In this document: in pieces, positions 1 through 8,943 of the stretch | How the letters are laid out: every line of letters starts with the position of its first letter | Numbering within the stretch: position 1 is the stretch's first letter | Origin: Bradyrhizobium sp. 149 | GTDB lineage: Bacteria; Pseudomonadota; Alphaproteobacteria; Rhizobiales; Xanthobacteraceae | DNA length: 64,000 nucleotides | Assembly: GCF_023073915.1 (NCBI RefSeq) | Contig: NZ_JADPKK010000022.1 | Span: 434,001 to 498,000, forward strand | Reading direction: 5' to 3' | Made by a program: the position numbers and the translations under genes | Notes under the pieces: model-generated | Seen by the model: the letters and a program-made list of their open reading frames with translations, nothing else | Databases searched by the model: none | What the model was told of the DNA's origin: nothing

Positions 1-8
1 GTGGCGGC

Positions 9-44
9 AGTCTGGATTGCTTCGCTGCGCTCGCAATGACGGAG
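9..44. repeat. Dispersed intergenic repeat copy
   Basis: This stretch carries the motif GCTTCGCTGCGCTCGCAATG, which I recognise as a repeat scattered between genes in Bradyrhizobium and related genomes. No coding function is apparent. It lies beyond the 3' end of the sugar transporter operon that runs towards it on the minus strand. Only one copy was found in this window, so the assignment rests on recall. Confidence 0.5.
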
Positions 45-185
45 CTTGGGGTAACGTCTTGAGCCCACCGACGCCAAGCGCCATCGAGACATCCTGCTCC
101 TGTTTTGCCCGACGAGTCAAACCGCCGGCGCGGTCGTGCTCACGCAATCGCGGATTTTCTAAGCGGCTGAACTTCCTCACAGTTT

Positions 186-216
186 CTACTGTGCATGGGG
201 TTGTTTTCGCGCTTTC
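186..216 (+). repeat. 31-bp dispersed repeat, copy 1
   Basis: The 31 bp here match the reverse complement of 15654-15684 at 30 of 31 positions. The core is GTGCATGGGGTTGTTTTCGC. Both copies are intergenic and lie just past the 3' ends of genes (the ABC permease here, lolD at the other copy), which suits a repeat family carried in 3' untranslated regions. Function unknown. Confidence 0.7.
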
Positions 217-231
217 TGTTTTGAGGGCTGT

Positions 232-1260
232 CTACTCCGCCGCTTTTTCCCTTAAGCGCTGCGCGTAGACATTGATGACCAGCGCTGCCAGCAGGATGAG
301 GCCGCGGATCAGGATCTTCAGGAAGCTGTCGATGTTGACGTGGTCGAGGCCGTTGTTGAGCACGCCGAGCACAAACAGGCCGACGATGGTGTTGCCGATG
401 CCGCCGCGGCCGCCGAACAGGCTGGTGCCGCCGACCACGACGGCGGCGATTGAGTCGAGCAAATAGGTATCGAACTCGTTCTGCTGCGCGCTGCCGAAAT
501 GGGCGACGCCGAGCATGCCGCCGATACCCGAGCACACCGCCGAGATCACCATCACCGCGCCGAGGATGAGCTTGACATTGAGACCGGAATATTCCGCCGC
601 CTCGCGGTTGCCGCCGACCATGTAGACGTAGCGGCCAAAGCGCGTGTAGGTCAGCACCAGATGGCCGCCGAGCAGCATGATGGCGGCGACGATGACGATC
701 CAGGGAATGCCGCCGATCGAGCCGGAACCAAGCGTGGTAATCACGCCGGGCACCTTGTAGGCGATCTGGCCGCGCACCAGCAGCGCCGAGATGCCGGCGG
801 CGATCTGCATCATCGCCAGCGTCATGATGAAGGAGGGGATGCCGATCACGGTCAGCCCCAGCGCATTGACCAGACCGAGCAACGCGCAGAGCAGGATGGC
901 CAACAGGATCGCCGCGGCGCCCGGGAGGGGAATGTTGGGAATGTTGACGTAGGAGTCCTGGAGCGTGAAGTAGGCAACCGCGATGCCGGTGACGTTGGCG
1001 ATGCTGGCGATCGAGAGGTCGATCTCGGCGCAGAGGATCACGAAGGTGAGGCCGACGGCGATGATTCCCGTTACCGACACCTGCGTCAGGATGTTGCCGA
1101 GATTGTCCAGTGTCGCGAAGGAGGGGCTGGCGAGGGCGAAGAAGCCGGACAGGAAGATCAGGGTGAGGAACGGCGCGATGTTGCGCATCTGCGAGCGCAG
1201 GAACGGTGCTAACCCCCGAACCCGTTGCCCCACCGCCGGTGCCGTCTCACTGCTCGCCAT
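232..1260 (-). CDS. Sugar ABC transporter permease, RbsC/MglC type
   Basis: A 342-residue inner-membrane protein with many hydrophobic segments after a short polar N-terminus. It belongs to the BPD_transp_2 permease family that forms the channel of ribose/galactose/xylose-type importers. A conserved cytoplasmic-loop pattern (NREAAEYSGLNV, about residues 200-215) fits contact with the ATPase. It is last of three co-directional genes (binding protein, ATPase, permease), with 12 bp between it and the ATPase gene. The substrate cannot be named; a pentose, hexose or sugar alcohol is likely. Length is normal for the family. Confidence 0.92.
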   Translation of the reverse strand: MASSETAPAVGQRVRGLAPFLRSQMRNIAPFLTLIFLSGFFALASPSFATLDNLGNILTQVSVTGIIAVGLTFVILCAEIDLSIASIANVTGIAVAYFTLQDSYVNIPNIPLPGAAAILLAILLCALLGLVNALGLTVIGIPSFIMTLAMMQIAAGISALLVRGQIAYKVPGVITTLGSGSIGGIPWIVIVAAIMLLGGHLVLTYTRFGRYVYMVGGNREAAEYSGLNVKLILGAVMVISAVCSGIGGMLGVAHFGSAQQNEFDTYLLDSIAAVVVGGTSLFGGRGGIGNTIVGLFVLGVLNNGLDHVNIDSFLKILIRGLILLAALVINVYAQRLREKAAE

Positions 1261-1272
1261 TGTGCTTCTCCG

Positions 1273-2775
1273 TCACGCCGCTTCCAGCAGGCGGTCCTTG
1301 CTGACCGGCTCGTTGGTGAATTCCCGCACCAAGGCGCCGCGCTTGAGCACGAGGATGCGGTCGGCCAGCGACAGCACCGTTTCGGGCTCGGTCGACAGCA
1401 CGATGATCGCGAGCCCTTTGGCGCGGAGGTCGCGGACGATGTTGATGACGTCGTTCTTGGCGCCGACATCCATGCCGCGGGTCGGCTCGCACAGCACCAG
1501 CAGTTTGGGCGGATAAGTCAGCCATTTCGCCAGCGCGACTTTCTGCTGGTTGCCGCCGGAGAGCATGCCGAGATCGAGGCCGACCACAGGCGGCCTGATC
1601 TGGAGCTGCTCGACCTGGCGCTTCGCGATATCGCGCTCCTGCGCCGGCTTGAGCAGCAGCGCCGAAATGCGATCGAGAATGCTGATCGAGATGTTCTTGT
1701 AGACCGGCTCCTGGTGGAACAGCATCGCGCGCCGGCTCTCGGGCACCAGCGCCACGCCGGCGCGCCGCGCCGCCGCCGTGCTGGCAAAGGTCTTGGGCTT
1801 GCCCTCGACCGCGAGCGTGCCGCCGTCCGGCTTCAGCTTGCCGAACAGGATGCGTGAGAGCTCCTGCTGGCCGCAGCCCATGAAACCGTAGATGCCGAGC
1901 ACTTCGCCGGCACGGGCCTCGAAGGAGATATCCTTCAGACTGCGGGCCAGCGACAGCTGATCGACCTTCAGGACTACCGAGCTGTCGCTCGGACGCGGCA
2001 GCATCAGATCGTCGCTATAGCTGTGCTCGAGGGCTTCGCCGCCGCGGCCGATCATGGCCTCGATCAGCGCGCCCTTGCTGGTCGATGCGCTTGCCGTCTC
2101 CGCGACCTTCCGCCCGTTGCGGAACACGGTCACCGTGTCGGACACGCGCAAGATGTCCTCGATGAAATGCGAGATGAAGACGATTGCGGTGCCTTCCTCG
2201 CGCAAGCGCTGCAGCGTCGCGAACAACCGCTCCACCTCGGGCGGGGAGAGGGCGGAAGTCGGCTCGTCCAGGATGACGATGCGTGCGCCGGAGAACAGCA
2301 CGCGGGCGATCTCGATCAGCTGCTGGAGTCCGATCGGGAGGTCGCCGAGCCGCGACATCGGGTCGACGTCGATGCCGAAGCGGGCGAGCTGCTCGCCGGC
2401 CTCGCGCGCCATCCGCCGCCATTGCACGAGGCCGAGCCGGTGGGTCGGCTGGTTGCCCAGAAACACGTTCTCGGCGACCGTGAGGTCGGGCGCGACAGAA
2501 AGCTCCTGGTGCACCATGGCGATGCCGGCTGTGTGCGCATCGCGGGCCGAGCGGAAATGCGTCTGCTGTCCGTCGATCAGGAAGCGGCCGGAGAATTCGG
2601 TGTGCACGCCGGCGATGATTTTCATCAGCGTGCTTTTTCCCGCGCCGTTCTCGCCGACGAGACCATGGATCTCGCCGGGTGAGAGCGCGAAGTCGACACC
2701 ACGAAGCGCCTCGACGCCGCCGAAGCTCTTCGTGATGCCCTGCAGTTCCAGGATGGGCGAACGATCCTCTCGCAT
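1273..2775 (-). CDS. Sugar ABC transporter ATP-binding protein, RbsA/MglA type
   Basis: A 500-residue protein with two fused nucleotide-binding domains, as usual for the CUT2 sugar importer class. The first half has Walker A GENGAGKST and Walker B ILDEPTSAL with a weak signature region. The second half has a degenerate Walker A (GFMGCGQQE) but a good signature LSGGNQQK and Walker B LVLCEPTRGMD. This asymmetry is normal for RbsA/MglA. It lies 6 bp after the binding-protein gene and 12 bp before the permease gene, so the three are almost certainly one transcript and one transporter. Confidence 0.94.
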   Translation of the reverse strand: MREDRSPILELQGITKSFGGVEALRGVDFALSPGEIHGLVGENGAGKSTLMKIIAGVHTEFSGRFLIDGQQTHFRSARDAHTAGIAMVHQELSVAPDLTVAENVFLGNQPTHRLGLVQWRRMAREAGEQLARFGIDVDPMSRLGDLPIGLQQLIEIARVLFSGARIVILDEPTSALSPPEVERLFATLQRLREEGTAIVFISHFIEDILRVSDTVTVFRNGRKVAETASASTSKGALIEAMIGRGGEALEHSYSDDLMLPRPSDSSVVLKVDQLSLARSLKDISFEARAGEVLGIYGFMGCGQQELSRILFGKLKPDGGTLAVEGKPKTFASTAAARRAGVALVPESRRAMLFHQEPVYKNISISILDRISALLLKPAQERDIAKRQVEQLQIRPPVVGLDLGMLSGGNQQKVALAKWLTYPPKLLVLCEPTRGMDVGAKNDVINIVRDLRAKGLAIIVLSTEPETVLSLADRILVLKRGALVREFTNEPVSKDRLLEAA

Positions 2776-2781
2776 GGAGGC

Positions 2782-3804
2782 TCAGATCAGGAAATGATCC
2801 TGCATCCACTGCATCCCGGCGGCGTTGGCCTTGGTCACGACCGGACCGTCGGTGACGACGTTCTTGGGAATGCCCTGTCCGCTCTTTTCGCCGCCGACCA
2901 CGGCGGAAACGCCCGCGATGATGGCGCCGCCATGAATGCGGCAGGATGGATTGCGCACGGTCGCGAACATGCGGCCTTCGCTGACCGCCTGGATCGCCGG
3001 CGGCATCGCATCCACGCCGCCGATCAGGATGTTGGTGCGGCCCCGCGCCTTCATGATGTTGGCGGCGGCGAGCGCCATGTCGTCATTGTGGAAGAACGCC
3101 GCGTCGATTTGCGGGTACTTGGTCAGGTAGGTTTCCCAGAGGCGTGCGGTCTTGGAGACGTCCCAATCCGCCGGCTGGGCGTCGAGCACCTCGATACCAG
3201 GGAATTGCTTGATGACATTGTTGAAGCCCTTCGCCCGTCCTTGCGCGCCGGTGTGGCCGAGCGCGCCTTGCGTCATGATGATCTTGCCCTTGCCGCCCAT
3301 GGCGTTGCACAGCGCCTGGGTCACGGAGGCGCCCATGAACTCGTTGTCGGGGGCGAGGAAGGAGTGGACGTTGATCTGGTCGAGCGGCGCAATCAGAGTG
3401 TCCATGTCGATCACGGGCGTGCCGGCGTCGATCATCTTCTGCACGGGCTGGGTGAGGGTGCCGATGCCAAAAGCCTGGATCGCGACGAAATCCCATTTCT
3501 GCGAGGCCATGTTGTCGATCGCCGCGCGCTGCTTCACGGCATCGAGCTGGCCGTCGAACCAGGTGACCTCGACGTTGAACAGCTTGCCCCAGAATTCCGC
3601 GGCCTGCTTGCCCTGCGCGCACCAGGTGGCCTGGAGGCCTGCATTGGAGAACGCCGCCTTCAGCGGCTTCTCGCTTCGTCCGACTTCGGCTGCAAGGGCG
3701 GGGTTTATGCCCATGCTGCCGAGGATGGCGGTCGCGGCGCCAGCGGTCGCAGCCGCCTGAAGAAGATCGCGCCTCGTCGTCGAGAAATCTTTCGTCCCGG
3801 ACAT
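2782..3804 (-). CDS. Sugar ABC transporter substrate-binding protein
   Basis: Periplasmic binding protein of the Peripl_BP_4/RbsB-like class, 340 residues from the chosen ATG. The N-terminus has a twin-arginine pattern (STTRRDLLQ) followed by a hydrophobic Ala/Gly stretch and an Ala-x-Ala-like site, so Tat export is likely. The mature part has the alternating lobes of the family, including a hinge-region GGVDAMPPAIQ segment. The frame is open about 100 codons further upstream, but that extension lacks a signal sequence; the ATG at 3804 places the export signal at the N-terminus. First gene of the transporter operon; ligand unknown. Confidence 0.9.
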   Translation of the reverse strand: MSGTKDFSTTRRDLLQAAATAGAATAILGSMGINPALAAEVGRSEKPLKAAFSNAGLQATWCAQGKQAAEFWGKLFNVEVTWFDGQLDAVKQRAAIDNMASQKWDFVAIQAFGIGTLTQPVQKMIDAGTPVIDMDTLIAPLDQINVHSFLAPDNEFMGASVTQALCNAMGGKGKIIMTQGALGHTGAQGRAKGFNNVIKQFPGIEVLDAQPADWDVSKTARLWETYLTKYPQIDAAFFHNDDMALAAANIMKARGRTNILIGGVDAMPPAIQAVSEGRMFATVRNPSCRIHGGAIIAGVSAVVGGEKSGQGIPKNVVTDGPVVTKANAAGMQWMQDHFLI

Positions 3805-3946
3805 CGCTCGCTCCCATACAATTTTATCTTCGGCCGCGTCATTGATTGCGCGTCCGATGTCCGAAAGTGTCTCACAAGAGTTGGTGGCACTCAATCTGCA
3901 ATCGACGGTGGGATCGCCGCAAGCCGCGTTGGTGCGGCGCAAAGCG

Positions 3947-4366
3947 TCAGGCCGGGACGCCCGCGAAGGCGTCGATCTCGATGAGCAGTCGGTCCCAGGC
4001 CTGCGCGATATCCGGCGACCATTCATCGCCGAGGAGATCGCGCAGCGTATCCCTGATGACGGCGAAGAAGGCGATGAACAGCTCGCGCGGCGTGCCGTAG
4101 CCATCGTGCGAGGCGACCTCGCACGCGATCAGCCGGAATTGCCCACGACGATCGCCGGCGAAGTCGAGGATCGCCTCGCTCGTGAGTGCAAGCATCGATC
4201 CCATCACGAGCTCGCTGCCTTGCGTGCGGAACATCGCCCGCGTTTCGGGATGCTGTTCGAACAGCCGTTGATAGACGAGTGGCGTGAGATCGGCGCAGCA
4301 CGAGGCTGCAAGTTCAAAGCTCTTTTCGATCGGATTAGAGGAGGCATTCATCGGCGCTATGGCCAT
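3947..4366 (-). CDS. Single-domain globin-like haem protein
   Basis: A 139-residue protein with globin-fold features: an N-terminal helix region (SFELAASCCADLTPLVYQRL) reminiscent of flavohaemoglobin N-termini, a central LVMGSMLALTSEAILDF helix, and a candidate proximal histidine in VASHDGYG. Likely role is O2 or NO binding or sensing; this is inferred from the fold only. An internal ATG at 4351 is an alternative start. Neither start has a clear ribosome-binding site, and an intrinsic terminator lies only 5 bp upstream of the first ATG. It sits 142 bp upstream of the sugar-binding protein gene on the same strand. Confidence 0.75.
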   Translation of the reverse strand: MAIAPMNASSNPIEKSFELAASCCADLTPLVYQRLFEQHPETRAMFRTQGSELVMGSMLALTSEAILDFAGDRRGQFRLIACEVASHDGYGTPRELFIAFFAVIRDTLRDLLGDEWSPDIAQAWDRLLIEIDAFAGVPA

Positions 4367-4370
4367 GCAG

Positions 4371-4402
4371 ACAAAAAAAAGAGCGGGGCCCTAGCCCCGC
4401 TC
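4371..4402 (-). terminator. Intrinsic terminator or attenuator ahead of the globin gene
   Basis: GAGCGGGGC pairs with GCCCCGCTC across a 4-base loop (stem 4381-4402). On the minus strand it is followed at once by eight T residues (4373-4380). No minus-strand gene ends upstream of it. A GATAAT -10-like box on the minus strand (4421-4426) would place a start about 40 nt before it, so it may attenuate globin transcription or end a short RNA. Confidence 0.7.
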
Positions 4403-4818
4403 GAAAATTGTGTCGACCCTATTATCCCCGATTCTAAGATTTGATCTTGATTGGCGGGGCGACGCTGCTTTTTGCGCGCCAGGGGCTCCTCCCGAGACTT
4501 GGACCACCAGGCTTCGACCTCACGGCCCGCCTGAGCAAGAGGGATGCTAGATCAACTTTTCTCACTTGTCATCATTTTCAGCAACGAATGTTCAAAATTC
4601 GAGCAAAGGACGAAATGATCGGGCTTCCGACCTTGTAACCACATGACAAACATAAGAAATCTGTGGACGGGGCGGGTTGGGCGACTGCCTCGAATGCCGG
4701 AGGTTCCTCTGCGCGGGCGGCCGGACCGCGGTTTCGAGACATTTGCATTGGACCAAGAAGCCGGCGGAACCGGCCTCGACTCGGCCTCCGCACGGGTGTT
4801 TAGTGAGCAGACGAACGA
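4403..4818. other. Gene-free region between globin and copper operon
   Basis: About 415 bp without a convincing gene. Reading frames here lack recognisable motifs and are interrupted or antisense to each other. The region should hold the minus-strand promoter of the globin gene and the plus-strand promoter of the copper operon. It is locally AT-richer around 4550-4660 than the flanking genes, as expected for promoter DNA. I could not pick a confident -35/-10 pair or a copper-regulator site. Confidence 0.6.
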
Positions 4819-5205
4819 ATGGTTCGGCGGATGCGCGCACGGCTGCAAAAATTCCTACCCTTGGTCCTGCTCGCCCTGGTGATGCAGGTGCTGGCGCCGA
4901 TTGCCGCCTGTCTGGCGGCCGGCCAGGCCGTGGCCGATCCACTTTCTGCCGCCGTCATCTGCCACAGCGCGAGCGAGCAGGGCGGCCTCAACGATCCAGC
5001 GGGTACACCGGTCACACATGCCGGTGCCTGCGCCCTCTGTTGCCTGGCGCAGGCCAATACGTCGCTTGATTCACCACCGCAGCCCGCGCTTTCCGTTCCC
5101 TTCCGCCGCGCCGAGCGCGTGGTGTGGCACGCGGTGGAGGCATCCGCCGGCGCGGTCCACAAAGGCACAAACGCCCAGGCGCGCGCGCCGCCTCAACTTT
5201 CCTGA
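4819..5205 (+). CDS. pcuA: DUF2946 exported protein, PcuA-like
   Basis: A 128-residue small exported protein. A hydrophobic segment (LPLVLLALVMQVLAPIAA, about residues 13-30) serves as signal or anchor. The rest carries Cys/His motifs typical of DUF2946: ICHSA and HAGACALCCLAQ, which could bind copper. It precedes the TonB receptor gene as pcuA precedes pcuB in the copper-starvation-induced pcuABCDE operon of Bradyrhizobium. The symbol rests on that order and on PcuA being described as periplasmic. An internal ATG at 4831 is an alternative start. Confidence 0.72.
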   Translation: MVRRMRARLQKFLPLVLLALVMQVLAPIAACLAAGQAVADPLSAAVICHSASEQGGLNDPAGTPVTHAGACALCCLAQANTSLDSPPQPALSVPFRRAERVVWHAVEASAGAVHKGTNAQARAPPQLS

Positions 5206-5281
5206 CGACCCAGTGTCGCCGCGGTTCGTCCGCCGGCGACTGATGCTGTCGAACAGCCGGGAAAGAAAGCCGGCGTCAGGA

Positions 5282-7705
5282 ATGCCCATGTTACGTTGTC
5301 ATGCCCGCGGTGGCGTGAGCGTCGTTGCCATTCAGGCCGCGCTGCTTGCGTCGTCGAGCGGAGTTTCCGCCCAAAGCAGCAGCACTGTGCTGCCGCCGGT
5401 GACCGTCGATGCGCCAGCGGCGGCCCGTCCCAAACCAGCAGTAACCCGGCCATCGCGACTTCGCTCCGCTTCGGCGGGCCGCGCAACGAGGCCTGTTGTT
5501 GCGCCGAATGCGAACGTCAACGCACCGACCCAGAGCAGGACAGTGACTGCCGGTGCAGCCCGAGATGGACTCAATCAGTCGCCGGCGGGACAGACCGCGA
5601 CGACCATCGATCGCAGCCAGTTCGATAATCGTCCGTCGTTTTCGGTCAGCGACGTCCTCCGGGACAGCCCGGGCATTTCGATCAAGCAGGGGAACGGACC
5701 TCGCGATTTCGGCATCTCGATCCGCGGATCGAACGCCCGGAACGGCTTTGGCATCCGCAATCTCGTGATCTTCGAGGACGGCTTCCCCGTGACGCAGCCG
5801 GATGGCCTGTCGCGGAGCGACCTGATTGATCCTCATGCCTATGGCGCGATCGACGTGATCCGCGGCCCCTCGTCGGCGCTCTATGGAAACTACGCGACCG
5901 GCGGCGCGCTCAATTTCCGAACACGGCCGGGCGGCACGATCGACGGCGTCGAGTATGGCGTCGACGGCGGCAGCTACGGCTATCTCAACAACTACCTGGC
6001 CGCCGGCAAGAAGGTCGGGAATTTCGAGGGCTCGCTGTTTGCAAGCGACACGCGGGGCGACGGCTACATCGGCAATAGCTGGTTCAATACGCAGACCGTC
6101 AATTTCCTCGGCACGCTCAAGGCGACACCGGACGATCGCTTCACGGTCAAGATCATCAACAACGATCTCAGCGCGCGGTTGCCTATCCGGCAGTCGCTGA
6201 ACCAGTACTATCAAAATCCCTTCCAGCAAGGCTGCGCGACCGGCGCCGCAGCCGCACCCGGCTGCGGTACTGTTACGCTGTTCAACAATGGCTTCAACAC
6301 AACTACCGGAACCGATAAGGAGACGGCCGTGCAGGCCGGGCTCGGCCGCAACGACCGGCGGACCATCGTCGGTGGTCGATGGGAGCACGATTTCGACAAT
6401 ACGACGACGTGGCGAAACCAGTTCGTCTTTGACGACAGGAACATCAGCCAGCCGACCGGCACGACCAGCGCGATCGGAGATTTCCCCTCGTACAATTACA
6501 TGAGCGACGTAACCAAGCGGGGCGAGATTCTCGGCCTGGAGTCGACCACGTTCTTCGGTGCCTTCTACAGCACCCTGACGGCCTCGAGCGATACGCGGAA
6601 TGTGATGCCGGGAGGAAACGCTACGCTCGGAAGGATCACGAACAACCTCTACAGCGAAACGTCCAACTACGGTGTGCGCGCGCGGGAAGAACTGAGGCTT
6701 TCACCATCGCTGCTCGCCGTTGCCGGTATCGGCTGGGAGCAGACTGTCCTGAAGGGAATAAACACGGCCTACAGTTACACTGGTCCGACGGGAGTCCTGG
6801 ATCCTCTGAAGGTTACCGCCGCGGACAGGCAATTCCAAAACACGGCGCCCGAACTCGCCTTGCTGTATACGGTCAACAGCGAATGGCTGCTCAGGGCCCG
6901 GGCTGCCACGGGGTACGGCACACCGCAGGTCTCGAATCTCTTCGTCGTTCAGACGGGATTGTCCGGCAACAACACCCAGCTGCAGACCCAAAAAAATCTT
7001 GGCTACGACCTCGGTTTCGACTGGACGCCGAACAGCACGCTCAAGGTCAGCGCGACCGGCTTCTACGAGTTTTTCCGCGACGAGCTGGTATCGCAGGCAA
7101 CCCCTGCCGGTTCACCCAACACGAGCTATACGTTCAACGCACCGCGATCCGAGCATCGGGGCATCGAACTCGCTGCCGACTGGAAGTTCTATCCGGGCTG
7201 GCGGTTCATGGCAGCGTATACCTATCTCGATGAGGTCTACACCGAGTATGTCGAGAACATCACCAATGGCGCGGTGTTCAGCTTCAACCGGGCCGGCAAC
7301 AAGATCCCCGGCATCTCGCCCAACGAGCTGACGGCGCGGATCGGTTACGACGAAATCGCCGGTCCGCTGGCGGGTCTGGGAGGCTTCGTGGAGGTCCAGT
7401 GGAAGGACTCTTTCTACATGGACAATGCAAATCTGCTGAAGTCACCGGGCTATGAACTGGTCAATGTGAACGTCCACTACTACAACACCGACTTGGTGTC
7501 GGACACCTTCAGATCCCTGAACCTGTTCCTCGAAGTCAGGAATGTCTTCGACCGCACGTACGTTGCGTCTGCAAACAACATTGCCAACACAGTGACCGCG
7601 GCTGGCCTTCAAAATCCTGCGAGCGTGCTCGTAAACACGACGGGATCGATCTATGCGGGCTCGCCGCGGACGTTCGTTGCGGGTATGAAGGTGGCATTCA
7701 AATGA
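5282..7705 (+). CDS. pcuB: TonB-dependent outer-membrane receptor, copper-linked (PcuB-like)
   Basis: An 807-residue TonB-dependent receptor. After a signal peptide ending near VSAQS comes a TonB-box-like stretch (VLPPVTVDAPAA), an Ala/Pro-rich linker, a plug domain (SVSDVLRDSPGISIKQGNG, IRGSNARNGFGIRNL) and a long 22-strand-type barrel ending in MKVAFK. The frame is open far upstream, but the signal peptide fixes the start near 5282; 5243 and 5288 are alternatives. It overlaps or abuts the following gene. Copper, free or chelated, is the inferred substrate because all recognisable downstream genes handle copper; receptor sequence alone would not show this. Confidence 0.88.
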   Translation: MPMLRCHARGGVSVVAIQAALLASSSGVSAQSSSTVLPPVTVDAPAAARPKPAVTRPSRLRSASAGRATRPVVAPNANVNAPTQSRTVTAGAARDGLNQSPAGQTATTIDRSQFDNRPSFSVSDVLRDSPGISIKQGNGPRDFGISIRGSNARNGFGIRNLVIFEDGFPVTQPDGLSRSDLIDPHAYGAIDVIRGPSSALYGNYATGGALNFRTRPGGTIDGVEYGVDGGSYGYLNNYLAAGKKVGNFEGSLFASDTRGDGYIGNSWFNTQTVNFLGTLKATPDDRFTVKIINNDLSARLPIRQSLNQYYQNPFQQGCATGAAAAPGCGTVTLFNNGFNTTTGTDKETAVQAGLGRNDRRTIVGGRWEHDFDNTTTWRNQFVFDDRNISQPTGTTSAIGDFPSYNYMSDVTKRGEILGLESTTFFGAFYSTLTASSDTRNVMPGGNATLGRITNNLYSETSNYGVRAREELRLSPSLLAVAGIGWEQTVLKGINTAYSYTGPTGVLDPLKVTAADRQFQNTAPELALLYTVNSEWLLRARAATGYGTPQVSNLFVVQTGLSGNNTQLQTQKNLGYDLGFDWTPNSTLKVSATGFYEFFRDELVSQATPAGSPNTSYTFNAPRSEHRGIELAADWKFYPGWRFMAAYTYLDEVYTEYVENITNGAVFSFNRAGNKIPGISPNELTARIGYDEIAGPLAGLGGFVEVQWKDSFYMDNANLLKSPGYELVNVNVHYYNTDLVSDTFRSLNLFLEVRNVFDRTYVASANNIANTVTAAGLQNPASVLVNTTGSIYAGSPRTFVAGMKVAFK

Positions 7706-7731
7706 TCCGGGCTCTCGAAGGGAGTGCGGCC

Positions 7732-8943
7732 ATGATCCGAAATGGCTTGCTCGGGATACTCGCTCTCGCCTTCTTGCAAGGCGCGGCACTTGGACAGATG
7801 CACGGTCAGCATGCGTCCGAGGCAGCTTGTGACGAACCGACGCTGCGTTGTGCGACCAAGGTGACGCCTGCATTCGGTCCGGATGGAACGCTGTGGCTCA
7901 TCTGGATGGCGGGAGGGCAGGTCTCTGTTGCGAGTTCGCAGGATGCGGGACACAGTTTCTCGCCCCCCGTCCAGGTCACGACGAAGCGGTTGAATCTTGA
8001 TTGGGGGCCGGATGCCCGGCCGAAGATCGTGGTCGATCGCAAAGGGGGCATCGCGCTGGCGTTCTCGATTTTCAGGGATGAGGCCTTCAACGGCCAGGTG
8101 CTCTACACGCGCTCGGCCGATGGCGGGAAGAGCTTTGCGGAGCTGAAGCCCATCACCGCAAACAATGAGAGCCAGCGTTTCGAGGCGTTGGCGCTCGATC
8201 AGGATGGAACGGTGTTTGCGGCCTGGCTCGACAAGCGCAATCGTGTTCCTGCGAAGGAGGCAGGCCGAAAATATGAGGGGGCAGGATTGTTCTTCGCCTC
8301 GTCGCGCGATGGCGGCGCCACCTACGCGGAGGCGGGTCTCGCGCGTGATAACACCTGCGAATGTTGCCGATTGGGGTTGACGTTCGCAGCGCCGGGGCGA
8401 CCAGCCGTGATCTTCAGAAACATCTTCGATGGCGGGGTGCGCGATCACGCAATCATGACGTTCACCGACGTCTCGACACCAGGCGAAATCCGTCACGTCA
8501 GCAACGATGACTGGCAGATCGATGCCTGCCCGCACCACGGCCCCAGCCTCACGGTTGCGCCGAACGGGATCTATCACGTCGCCTGGTACACAAATGGGAA
8601 GACGCGGAAGGGATTGTTTTACGCGCACTCGCGCGACGAAGGCCGCACGTTCTCTGCGCCCATGGCGCTGGGGAGGCCGGATCGGAGTCCGACGCGCCCG
8701 TTCGTGCTTGCGGGCCCGGCGGGAACGGCATTGGTCTGGAAAGAGTTCGATGGCGAGAAGACCTCGGTGCAAATGACGATCTCACGGGACGATGGCGAGA
8801 CGTGGTCGGCGCCGAAAACGATATCGAGCACCACCGACACTTCCGACCACCCCTGGCTCGTTTCCAACGGCCGGCAGACCTACCTGTCATGGATGACGAA
8901 GGCAGATGGCTATCGGCTCACAGCGATCGAGGACCAACCATGA
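7732..8943 (+). CDS. Sialidase-fold (BNR) exported propeller protein with Cys/His motifs
   Basis: About 403 residues with a signal peptide followed by a Met/His-containing segment (QMHGQHASE). Repeated Asp-box-like motifs (SQDAGHSFSPP, SADGGKSF, SRDGGATY, SRDEGRTFS, SRDDGETWS) show a six-bladed sialidase-type propeller. Catalytic arginines of true sialidases cannot be confirmed. Unusual motifs CECC (residues 209-212) and CPHH (266-269) look like metal or redox sites. An ATG at 7702 overlaps the receptor stop codon, but the ATG at 7732 has a GGGAG site and starts the signal peptide. The gene overlaps the next one by 4 bp, so it is part of the copper operon. Sugar hydrolysis is not implied. Confidence 0.8.
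   Translation: MIRNGLLGILALAFLQGAALGQMHGQHASEAACDEPTLRCATKVTPAFGPDGTLWLIWMAGGQVSVASSQDAGHSFSPPVQVTTKRLNLDWGPDARPKIVVDRKGGIALAFSIFRDEAFNGQVLYTRSADGGKSFAELKPITANNESQRFEALALDQDGTVFAAWLDKRNRVPAKEAGRKYEGAGLFFASSRDGGATYAEAGLARDNTCECCRLGLTFAAPGRPAVIFRNIFDGGVRDHAIMTFTDVSTPGEIRHVSNDDWQIDACPHHGPSLTVAPNGIYHVAWYTNGKTRKGLFYAHSRDEGRTFSAPMALGRPDRSPTRPFVLAGPAGTALVWKEFDGEKTSVQMTISRDDGETWSAPKTISSTTDTSDHPWLVSNGRQTYLSWMTKADGYRLTAIEDQP

Noticed and set aside
3805..4104. N-terminal extension of the sugar-binding protein
   Set aside because: The extra 100 residues lack a signal and would place the Tat signal in the middle of the protein.
7732..8943. Active sialidase
   Set aside because: Asp boxes show the fold only; no catalytic residues could be confirmed and the setting is copper handling.
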